Source of the DNA: Bog-473 sp049513455
GTDB lineage: Bacteria; Actinomycetota; Acidimicrobiia; Acidimicrobiales; RAAP-2
Assembly (NCBI GenBank): GCA_049513455.1
Contig: JBEKWB010000068.1
Location: 1 to 23,307, forward strand
DNA: 23,307 nt
Reading direction: 5' to 3'
The position numbers and the translations under genes are program-made. This document shows positions 1 through 6,100 of this stretch, in pieces. Position 1 is the first letter of the stretch. Each line of letters starts with the position of its first letter. The notes below the pieces were generated by a model. It saw nothing but the letters and a program-made list of their open reading frames with translations, was not told the DNA's origin and searched no databases.

Positions 1-172
1 CATCACCTGTTCCCCCGGACGCTGCCCCCATGGGGCGACACGCGCTCGTCTCGCGCCTGACGACTCTACCCCGTCATGTTGCGCGCCGGGAAGGGAGGAG
101 GTGCGTGCGTCCCAGCGGGGGAGAGCCAGGGGCTGGGATATCATGCGGGCCTCGCACGCCTAAGGGGGGCGC

Positions 173-634
173 ATGTCCGACAAAGCAGACGATCGCGGTG
201 AGATAGAGAACCTTCTCGCGCGCTACTGCGAGTTGTTCGATTCCGGCGACATGGACGGGTACGTGGCGCTCTTCACCGACGCCCATATCGCGAACCACTT
301 CGCACAATCGAGCGGGCCCGAGGAGCTGCGAGCTTTCTTCGAGCGCAACGGACTGTTCTATGACGGCGTGCCCCACACCCGGCACGTCATCAGCAATTTG
401 CACGTCGAGGTGGCGGACGACGGCCAGAGCGCGAAGGCCCGGTCGTATGTCACCGTCTTCCAGGCCCTTTCGGACTTCCCCTTGCAGCCGGTGTTCATCG
501 GCCAATACCAGGATGAGCTGAAAAAGGCGGACGGGCAGTGGCGGTTCTCTTCCCGGGTGTGCGAGCCGTTCCTCGCCGGCGATCTGAGCCGCCACGCGCG
601 GGAGTACCCGCCACCGGGACCGGTGGTGGTGTGA
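173..634 (+). CDS. NTF2-like (SnoaL-like) protein 1
   Basis: A 153-residue protein of the NTF2/SnoaL alpha+beta barrel type. The N-terminus has the family pattern of a helix ending in an R-Y motif followed by D-S-G-D-M-D-G-Y and a beta strand with L-F-T-D-A, and the C-terminal half carries the strands expected of the cone-shaped fold. Length is normal for stand-alone members. The ATG is preceded by a purine-rich AAGGGGGGC box and by an in-frame TAA just upstream, which fixes the start. Its TGA overlaps the GTG of the acyl-CoA ligase gene by four bases (GTGA), so the two are probably made together. Family members act as small isomerases, cyclases, dehydratases or as ring-hydroxylating dioxygenase beta-like subunits; which applies here is unknown. 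Fold confident, reaction not assignable. Confidence 0.85.
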   Translation: MSDKADDRGEIENLLARYCELFDSGDMDGYVALFTDAHIANHFAQSSGPEELRAFFERNGLFYDGVPHTRHVISNLHVEVADDGQSAKARSYVTVFQALSDFPLQPVFIGQYQDELKKADGQWRFSSRVCEPFLAGDLSRHAREYPPPGPVVV

Positions 635-2229
635 CATCCGCCCTGCTCGACCCGTCGAGGACCGGACGGGGATTCTGGGAGCTCCTGGTCGCCCGGGCCG
701 CGGCCACCCCGGATGCCGTTCTGGCCATTGACGAGCGTGGGCAGCAGGTGACGTTTGCCGAGTACCGGGACCGGGCCGAGGTCGTGGCGGCGGGGCTGGC
801 CGACCGCGGCGTCGGGGAGGGCTCGGTCGTCGTCTGGCAGTTACCGACCTGGATCGAGTCGTTCGTCCTCATGGGGGCCCTGGTCCGTCTCGGGGCCACG
901 CAGGTCCCGTTGATCCCCAGCTACCGCGCCCGCGAGGTGTCCTTCATCATTCGCCAGACCGGGGCCGAGCTCTTCGTCGTCCCCTCCCCCTGGAAGAAGT
1001 TCGACTATCCCGACATGGCCCGCACCATTGCCGGCGAGGTGGACGGTCTGGATGTGCTGGTGGTGGACGCCGAGAACCGGGAGCTCCCCACTGGCGACCC
1101 GACCCGACTGGCGCCCGTGCCCCCTTCGCCGGCCGCGGCCGAGGATTTCCCGGTCCGCTGGGTGTATTTCACCTCGGGTACGACCGCCTCGCCCAAGGGC
1201 ACGCGGCATACCGATGCCACCTTGTTCGGCGCCGTCGCCGGCATGGTCGCCATGCTGGAGCCCGGCCCGGGGGACCGGAGCTCCATGGTGTTTCCCTTCG
1301 CCCACATCGGCGGCGTGGTCTGGTTGCTGACCAGCTTGGTCTGCGGCTCCGCCCACCTGGTGGTCGAAAGTTTCAACGCCGAGACGACCATTCCGATGCT
1401 CGCCGCCAACGGTGTCACCCTGGCCGGCACCGGGACGCCGTTCAACCTGGCCTACCTGCAGGCGCAGCGGGATCTGACCGCGTCGTCTCCGGGCGCCCGG
1501 TTGTTTCCCCGGGTACGGGGGTTCATGTCGGGCGCCGCCCCGAAGCCGCCGACGCTCCACGCCGACCTGCGGGACGAGCTGGGTGGGACGGGCATCCTGT
1601 CCAGCTACGGGATGACCGAGGCGCCGATCGTCACGTTCTGCGGCCCCCACGCGTCGGAGGCCCACCGGGCCAGCACCGAGGGCAAGGCGTCGCCGGGCGT
1701 GGATCTCAAGATCCTGACTGCTGACGGCACCCTGGCCAAGCCGGGGGAACCGGGGGAGATCCGCCTGAAGGGTCCGCAGTTGTGCCGCGGCTATCTCGAC
1801 GCCTCGCTCAACGAAGCCGCTTTCGACGAAGACGGCTACATCAAGACCGGTGACCTGGGGACGCTCGACGAAGAGGGATTCCTCACCATTGTGGGCCGCC
1901 TCAAGGACGTCATCATTCGAAATGGCGAGAACATCAGCGCCAAGGAGATAGAGGATCTGTTGTTCGCGCATCCGGCCGTGCGGGATGTCGCCGTCATCGG
2001 ATTGCCGGATCCCCGGGTCGGCGAGCGCTGCTGCGCCGTCGTGGCGCTCGACGAGTCCAAGGGCGCCTTCGCCTTCGAGGACATGGTGACGTTTCTGAAG
2101 AGCCACGACCTGATGGTGCAGAAACTGCCCGAGCAGTTGGAGATCCTCGATTCGGTTCCCCGCAACGCCGCCGGCAAGGTACTCAAAGAGCAGCTGCGCC
2201 AGCAGTTCTCGGCGGCATCGTCGCGCTAG
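631..2229 (+). CDS. Acyl-CoA ligase (AMP-forming), ANL superfamily
   Basis: A 532-residue adenylate-forming ligase, expected to activate a carboxylic acid to its CoA thioester with ATP via an acyl-adenylate. Visible motifs in order: P-loop T-S-G-T-T-A-S-P-K-G near residues 182-191, Y-G-M-T-E near 326-330, T-G-D near 406, the hinge G-R-L-K-D about 20 residues later, and the C-terminal catalytic lysine in N-A-A-G-K near 516. All core catalytic positions are present, so the enzyme should be active; the P-loop has Ala where Gly is usual. Reading is open further upstream to 538, but that part overlaps the preceding gene and does not resemble a ligase; the GTG at 631, overlapping the upstream stop as GTGA, gives a normal N-terminus. 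The acid substrate cannot be told from sequence; medium-chain, cyclic or aromatic acids are possible. Confidence 0.92.
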   Translation: MTSALLDPSRTGRGFWELLVARAAATPDAVLAIDERGQQVTFAEYRDRAEVVAAGLADRGVGEGSVVVWQLPTWIESFVLMGALVRLGATQVPLIPSYRAREVSFIIRQTGAELFVVPSPWKKFDYPDMARTIAGEVDGLDVLVVDAENRELPTGDPTRLAPVPPSPAAAEDFPVRWVYFTSGTTASPKGTRHTDATLFGAVAGMVAMLEPGPGDRSSMVFPFAHIGGVVWLLTSLVCGSAHLVVESFNAETTIPMLAANGVTLAGTGTPFNLAYLQAQRDLTASSPGARLFPRVRGFMSGAAPKPPTLHADLRDELGGTGILSSYGMTEAPIVTFCGPHASEAHRASTEGKASPGVDLKILTADGTLAKPGEPGEIRLKGPQLCRGYLDASLNEAAFDEDGYIKTGDLGTLDEEGFLTIVGRLKDVIIRNGENISAKEIEDLLFAHPAVRDVAVIGLPDPRVGERCCAVVALDESKGAFAFEDMVTFLKSHDLMVQKLPEQLEILDSVPRNAAGKVLKEQLRQQFSAASSR

Positions 2230-2243
2230 AGCCCACCGGGCTC
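2229..2243. terminator. Hairpin between convergent genes
   Basis: A perfect inverted repeat GAGCCC-ACC-GGGCTC begins at the G of the ligase TAG stop and lies between two convergent genes. Six GC-rich pairs and a 3-base loop, no T-tract on either side. It could act as a bidirectional transcription terminator; the missing T-tract keeps this uncertain. Confidence 0.45.
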
Positions 2244-2262
2244 GCTCACCAGCCGGAGAGCG

Positions 2263-2709
2263 TCAGGTCTGCGGGTAGGGGCCCGTCCGCCAGTCGGGCG
2301 CGACCTGGCGCCTGGTGATGCGCCACCCCGCCCCGCGCCGCTGGACGGTGTCGAGGTACCGCACGCCGACCACCAGGTTCTCGGGGTGATCCGTCCCCGC
2401 CACCTCGTCCTTCCAGTGGTACGCGACCGCGTAGGTCTCCACGTGGGCGGTGTCACCGTCCAGCTCGATCAGCTGATTACCCATGAAATGCATCGTCGTG
2501 GGGTAGAACTCGACGCCGGGTCGTAGTGCGGCCAGATAGGGCTCGATGGGGCCCGTGCTCCGCGAGCCCTGGGCCTCGGCGTCGTCGGAGAAACACGACC
2601 GCACCAGACCCCAGTCCCGGCGGTCGACCCCGTGCGCGTAGGTCCGGATCAACCTGGCGATCTCGTCGCGGTCCTTGAGCTCTCGGGCGATTGTCTCGAG
2701 ATCCGGCAT
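2263..2709 (-). CDS. NTF2-like (SnoaL-like) protein 2
   Basis: A 148-residue protein with the SnoaL-like layout: an N-terminal helix (L-E-T-I-A-R-E-L-K-D-R-D), the R-x-Y-A-H-G-V-D-R-R-D-W motif typical of this group, then F-S-D-D-A, and a mid-protein M-H-F-M-G-N strand, ending with R-I-T-R-R-Q. The ATG at 2709 sits behind GGGAGGGG at good spacing; reading is open to 2922 but the extra 71 residues are low-complexity and would run into the promoter region of the divergent amidohydrolase gene, so the shorter start is preferred. Transcribed divergently from the amidohydrolase and convergently with the ligase, so it is apparently a single-gene unit. The R-Y-A-H-G-V-D-R-R-D-W pattern is frequent in SnoaL-like proteins near steroid and aromatic catabolic genes, which is a contextual hint only. 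Function unassigned. Confidence 0.85.
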   Translation of the reverse strand: MPDLETIARELKDRDEIARLIRTYAHGVDRRDWGLVRSCFSDDAEAQGSRSTGPIEPYLAALRPGVEFYPTTMHFMGNQLIELDGDTAHVETYAVAYHWKDEVAGTDHPENLVVGVRYLDTVQRRGAGWRITRRQVAPDWRTGPYPQT

Positions 2710-2942
2710 GTTGCCCCTCCCATGTCCTTGGCCCTCGGCCGACCATTGCCCGGGTCCGGCCGATGACGTCCCGGGCCCGGCCCCGGCGACGCCAGAACAT
2801 AGTCGCGTTCGTGTGCAGGGCCGTCTGGGGCGGCCGGCGCCGGTGACGAGGCACGACTTCGGGCTGTGCGGAATTCTCGATAGGCTGCCTCCTGCAGGAA
2901 AGGGCACGAGAAGCTCGACCACGAACAGGGAGGGGGAGCCAC
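2710..2942. promoter_or_regulatory. Divergent intergenic region, probable promoters
   Basis: This 233-bp gap separates two divergent genes and must carry at least one promoter. Relatively AT-rich spots are GAATTCTCGATAGGCT near 2871-2886, containing a TAnnnT-type -10 candidate (TAGGCT) for the + strand, and a TATGTT hexamer read on the - strand near 2797-2802. I cannot assign convincing -35 boxes to either. A strong AGGGAGGGGGA box precedes the amidohydrolase ATG. Confidence 0.3.
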
Positions 2943-4136
2943 ATGACGGCTATCACGCAGCTCGATCCGACGTTGTTCTACGCCGAGCCCGAGCCGCGCC
3001 CCGTCCAGTACACGCTGATCAGCGTCGACGATCACCTGGTCGAGCCGCCCGGGATGTTCGAGGGCCGTCTCCCGGCCCGCTGGCAGGACCAGGCGCCCCG
3101 CGTAGTGGAGACGCCCGAGGGCCACCAGGTCTGGGAGTTCGACGGCAACCGGTACACGCAGGTCGGGATGAACGCCGTCGCCGGCCGGCGACCCGAGACC
3201 GTGGCGGTCGAGCCGTTCCGCTTCGATCAGATGCGACCGGGTTGCTGGGACATCGACGCCCGCATCCGCGACATGGACATCAACGGCGTGTGGGCCTCAC
3301 TTAACTTCCCGTCGATGATCACCGGATTCTGCGGGCGGGTATTCTCCGTGGCCAAGGAGGCGGAGCTGGGGGTGCAGACCACGCGCGCCTGGAACGACTG
3401 GCTGTTCGAGGAGTGGTACTCCCCGTACCCCGATCGCATCATCCCGCTCGGCATCACGTTCCTGGCCGATCCCGAGGAGGGGGCGCGGGAGATCCGCCGC
3501 AACGCGGCGCGCGGCTTCAAGTCGGTGGCCCTGCCCGAGCGGCCCCATCGCATCGGTTTCCCGTCGCTCTTCGACGAGTACTGGAAGCCGATCATCGAGG
3601 CGTGTGCCGAGACCGAGACGGTGATCAGCCTGCACGTCGGTTCGTCGGGCGTCGCCGACCACGCGCCCGGCGCGCCGTCCCTGGCCCTCGGCGCCACCCT
3701 GTTCGGTCAGCTGTCGTTGACCGCCTGCGCGGAATGGCTGTGGTCGGGGTGGGCTGTCCGCTACCCCGAATTGAAGATCGCCATGTCCGAGGGTGGCATC
3801 GGATGGGTGGCCATGCTCCTCGACCGCCTGGACAACATCATCGACCGGTCGGGGTACGGACTGGGCTGGGACATCCGCCCCGCCGACCTGCTCCAGCGCA
3901 ACTTCTGGTTCTGCACGCTCGACGACCCCTCGACCATCGGCACCCGCCACCGCATCGGGGTCGACCGCATCATGTTCGAGACCGACTACCCGCACGGCGA
4001 CGGCACCTGGCCCGACTCCCAGCAGCTGGTGAAAGAGGTATGGGGCCATCTCCCCGAGGACGAGATCCGGGCCATGTGCTGCGAGAACGCGGCCCGTCTC
4101 TTCCGGCATCCCTTACCCGAACACGTCTTGCCGTAG
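2943..4136 (+). CDS. Amidohydrolase-superfamily protein (decarboxylase-type) 1
   Basis: A 397-residue TIM-barrel protein of the amidohydrolase 2 group, which includes ACMSD, gamma-resorcylate decarboxylase and related non-oxidative decarboxylases or hydrolases. Visible features: N-terminal S-V-D-D-H-L-V-E-P-P (Asp29, His31), a central S-L-H-V-G (His231), M-S-E-G-G-I-G-W near 281-288 and the C-terminal F-E-T-D-Y-P-H (Asp348). The D/E-x-H start plus distant His and Asp fits the metal ligands of the gamma-resorcylate decarboxylase-like branch rather than the H-x-H start of classical amidohydrolases. The ATG has a strong GGGAGGGGG ribosome site. It heads a + strand group with the class II aldolase homologue 16 bp downstream, suggesting consecutive steps in carboxylate breakdown. 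Decarboxylation of a cyclic or aromatic acid is a reasonable guess; hydrolysis is not excluded. Confidence 0.88.
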   Translation: MTAITQLDPTLFYAEPEPRPVQYTLISVDDHLVEPPGMFEGRLPARWQDQAPRVVETPEGHQVWEFDGNRYTQVGMNAVAGRRPETVAVEPFRFDQMRPGCWDIDARIRDMDINGVWASLNFPSMITGFCGRVFSVAKEAELGVQTTRAWNDWLFEEWYSPYPDRIIPLGITFLADPEEGAREIRRNAARGFKSVALPERPHRIGFPSLFDEYWKPIIEACAETETVISLHVGSSGVADHAPGAPSLALGATLFGQLSLTACAEWLWSGWAVRYPELKIAMSEGGIGWVAMLLDRLDNIIDRSGYGLGWDIRPADLLQRNFWFCTLDDPSTIGTRHRIGVDRIMFETDYPHGDGTWPDSQQLVKEVWGHLPEDEIRAMCCENAARLFRHPLPEHVLP

Positions 4137-4152
4137 CGCCCGAGGAGGACTG

Positions 4153-4890
4153 ATGGAATTCATACCGACCCAGGAGAAACTGATCCCCGACCTGAGCCCC
4201 CGCGAGGAGGTGGTGCTGCTGGCGCGGACCTTGTGGCGCGAGGGGTACGACGATCACGTGGCGGGCCACATCACCTACCGCCAACCCGATGGGACGTTCC
4301 TGTGCAATCCCTGGTTCCTCCTGTGGAGCGAGCTCCGGGCCGAGCACATCATCCGCATCGACGGCGACGGGAACGTGCTCGAGGGCGACTGGCCGGCTCC
4401 CCTCGGCATCCCGCTCCACCTCCAGCTGCACAAAATGCGCGAGGACGTCACGGTGGCCATGCACAACCACCCGCGTTACGGCACCATCTGGGCCGACGCC
4501 CACCGGGTGCCGCCGGTCTACGACCAGACCTCTGCGATGGGTGGTGGCGAGCTGGTCCTCGTCGACGAGTACGAGGGTGGTGTCAGCAACGCCGACTTCG
4601 CGCGCAGCGCGGTGGAGGCGATGGGGGATGCCGATCTGGCTCTCCTCGCCAACCACGGGGTCTTCGTGCTCGGTTCTTCGATCCGGGCGGTCCACCAGCG
4701 CGCGGTGGCGCTCGAGCAGCGGTGCCGCAACGCCTGGCACGTCGAAGCGCTGGGCGGCGGAAAACCGCTCAAGGGCCCCGTGGCCGAAGTGTTCCGTCAG
4801 AGCGACGGCAACAAGTTCATCGGCTTCTGGGAGGCGATGGTCCGGGTGGAGCTCGAGGCTGACCCGACGTTGCTCAGCGCCGATCGGTGA
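4153..4890 (+). CDS. Class II aldolase/adducin-family protein
   Basis: A 245-residue protein of the class II (zinc) aldolase/adducin fold. The metal-binding residues appear intact: H104 and H106 in M-H-N-H-P and H168 in A-N-H-G, matching the three zinc histidines of fuculose-phosphate aldolase. By hand alignment the position of the aldolase catalytic Glu (S-S-E-W in fuculose aldolase, four residues before a conserved His) is Gly85 in P-L-G-I-P-L-H. Members without that acid include decarboxylases such as those of phthalate pathways and non-enzymatic adducins. GAGGAGG precedes the ATG, 16 bp after the amidohydrolase stop, so the two are probably co-transcribed. I therefore read it as a metal-dependent lyase or decarboxylase rather than a sugar-phosphate aldolase; that last step is inference. 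Confidence 0.88.
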   Translation: MEFIPTQEKLIPDLSPREEVVLLARTLWREGYDDHVAGHITYRQPDGTFLCNPWFLLWSELRAEHIIRIDGDGNVLEGDWPAPLGIPLHLQLHKMREDVTVAMHNHPRYGTIWADAHRVPPVYDQTSAMGGGELVLVDEYEGGVSNADFARSAVEAMGDADLALLANHGVFVLGSSIRAVHQRAVALEQRCRNAWHVEALGGGKPLKGPVAEVFRQSDGNKFIGFWEAMVRVELEADPTLLSADR

Positions 4891-4906
4891 GGTAGCGGCC
4901 GTACCC

Positions 4907-5156
4907 ACGAACCTGTTGGCGCGTGTGCGGGGACTTGCCGCGTCGTCCGGTCGTACCGATCCGATCAACGTCGTGTACCGGCTCCCGCCCGCGCGCGCCG
5001 GCAGAGATGAAACGCCACGTCACAATGGCCAAAATGGCCCGGGAGCGGGGTGTCAATTGGTCCGTCGTCAACGGGCAGGGGACGATGCGCGGCGACGTCA
5101 GACGCCTCGTCGAGCGCTATCGAGAACACGTTCTACAACGCCTCGAAGGTCGGTGA
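4907..5156 (+). pseudogene. Remnant of F420-type luciferase-like oxidoreductase, C-terminal end only
   Basis: Two short stretches in different frames together reproduce the C-terminus of a luciferase-like monooxygenase of the F420-type family. Frame of 4907-4990 gives T-N-L-L-A...A-A-S-S-G-R-T-D-P-I-N-V-V, close to T-D-L-L-A...A-A-S-I-G-R-T-A-P-I-D-V-M of the intact gene at 20062-20952 (15 of 28 residues identical by eye). After a frame change near 4990-5000 the next frame gives R-G-V-N-W-S-V-V-N-G-Q-G-T, matching E-V-G-V-T-W-L-A-V-N-G-K-G-E, then runs to TGA at 5154-5156. About 200 N-terminal residues are missing and the fragment starts 16 bp after the preceding stop. It is a decayed or truncated gene. 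The frame change could be a sequencing error, but the missing N-terminus could not. Confidence 0.72.
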
Positions 5157-5237
5157 CAGATTTTATATACATGCCAAACTCGACGGCTATAGTGCGTGCG
5201 GCCGTCGGGCGGTAGGGGACAGGGGGAAGTGGAAACG
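5157..5237 (+). promoter_or_regulatory. AT-rich promoter-like stretch before transporter genes
   Basis: Directly after the pseudogene stop lies one of the few AT-rich patches in the window, with TATATACAT near 5164-5172 and TATAGT at 5188-5193, either of which could be a -10 box. A TCGAAG at 5143-5148 stands 17 bp before TATACA (5166-5171) and is a weak -35 match. A separate promoter for the transporter operon is likely here; the exact start is not resolved. The GCTATAGT octamer at 5186-5193 recurs on the other strand in the PadR control region. Confidence 0.4.
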
Positions 5238-5279
5238 ATGTGTGAGAACGCAGCGGCCGTGCCCGGTGAGGTGCGATGA
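5238..5279 (+). CDS. Possible 13-residue leader peptide ahead of livG-type gene
   Basis: A short reading frame, ATG at 5238 to TGA at 5277-5279, encodes 13 residues (M-C-E-N-A-A-A-V-P-G-E-V-R). An AGGGGGA box lies about 10 bases before its ATG and its TGA overlaps the ATG of the next gene as ATGA. This geometry would couple translation of the transporter ATPase to a leader. The frame also has a GTG at 5229. It may equally be chance, since the ATPase gene has its own GGTGAGG box. Confidence 0.25.
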   Translation: MCENAAAVPGEVR

Positions 5280-6082
5280 CCCAGACCGACGAGTCGATCA
5301 CCTCCGGCCCGACGCCGGCACCGGGGTCCGGCCTGAGGGTGCAGGGAGTGGGCGTGTCCTTCTCCGGCGTCATCGCCCTGCGCGACGTCTCCCTGGAAGT
5401 GAAGCGAGGAGAAGTCCTCGGGCTGATCGGCCCCAACGGAGCCGGGAAGACCACCCTTTTCGATGTGGTCTCCGGGCTGCGGCCACCTGGGAGCGGCTCG
5501 ATCTTCTTCGACGGGAACGACATCACCAGGCATTCCGCCGTGGCGCGCTCGCGTGCGGGAATTCGACGGACGTTCCAGCGCCAGCAGGTCTTCGGCCGGC
5601 TCACGGTCGAGGAGAACCTGTTGACCGCCACCGAATGGCACGGCGGCGGCGGCGGCATTTTGGCCGACCTCGTCGCATTCCCCCCCCGCAAAAGAATCGA
5701 ACGTCGCCGACGCGAGGCGGTCAACGACGTGCTCGGCATGTGCGGTCTCGAACCTTTTCGGCACACCATGGCCGGATCGCTCCCGATCGGCACCGCCCGC
5801 ATGGTGGAGTTGGGCCGTGCGCTGGCCGAGTCGCCCTCGTTGCTCCTGCTCGACGAGCCGACATCGGGACTCGGGGGGGCCGAGGTCGAGCACCTGAGCG
5901 AGGTCATCCGCCGGCTGAAGAGCGAGCTGTCCTGTGCCATCCTTCTGGTCGAGCACGACATCACGTTCGTGATGTCGCACTCTGACCGCATTGTGGTGTT
6001 GCAACTCGGCGAGGTTCTCGCCGAGGGCACGCCGAGCGAAATTCAGGCGAATCCGGAGGTTCGTAATGCCTACCTGGGCTAA
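5276..6082 (+). CDS. livG: Branched-chain amino acid-type ABC transporter ATPase (LivG family)
   Basis: A 268-residue cytoplasmic ATPase of the Liv (HAAT) import family. Walker A G-P-N-G-A-G-K-T-T at about residues 52-60, Q-loop region R-T-F-Q-R-Q-Q-V-F near 97-105, Walker B L-L-L-L-D-E-P near 188-194 and V-E-H-D-I switch His near 224. The signature is L-P-I-G-T-A-R-M-V-E-L rather than LSGGQ; relaxed signatures of this kind occur in LivG-like proteins, so activity is still likely in a heterodimer with the canonical LivF domain. The start ATG overlaps the short upstream frame (ATGA) and has GGTGAGG in front. The next gene, 18 bp downstream, supplies both permeases and the second ATPase. Liv-type systems in such neighbourhoods often import aromatic or other organic acids; the substrate here is unknown. 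Confidence 0.92.
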   Translation: MTQTDESITSGPTPAPGSGLRVQGVGVSFSGVIALRDVSLEVKRGEVLGLIGPNGAGKTTLFDVVSGLRPPGSGSIFFDGNDITRHSAVARSRAGIRRTFQRQQVFGRLTVEENLLTATEWHGGGGGILADLVAFPPRKRIERRRREAVNDVLGMCGLEPFRHTMAGSLPIGTARMVELGRALAESPSLLLLDEPTSGLGGAEVEHLSEVIRRLKSELSCAILLVEHDITFVMSHSDRIVVLQLGEVLAEGTPSEIQANPEVRNAYLG

Positions 6083-6100
6083 GCGGTCGGGAAGGGCGGC

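Noticed and set aside
1..3. CAT at the left edge could be the start codon of a - strand gene leaving the window.
   Set aside because: A single codon is no evidence, although GGGGGA-like bases lie near it.
1..60. Frame 1 is open from the left edge to TGA at 58-60 (H-H-L-F-P-R-T-L-P-P-W...) and could be the tail of an upstream gene.
   Set aside because: Only 19 codons are visible and the residues match no family I recognise.
4439..4460. Possible mobile element or island boundary repeats.
   Set aside because: No transposase, integrase, target-site duplication or terminal inverted repeats were seen here or elsewhere in the window.
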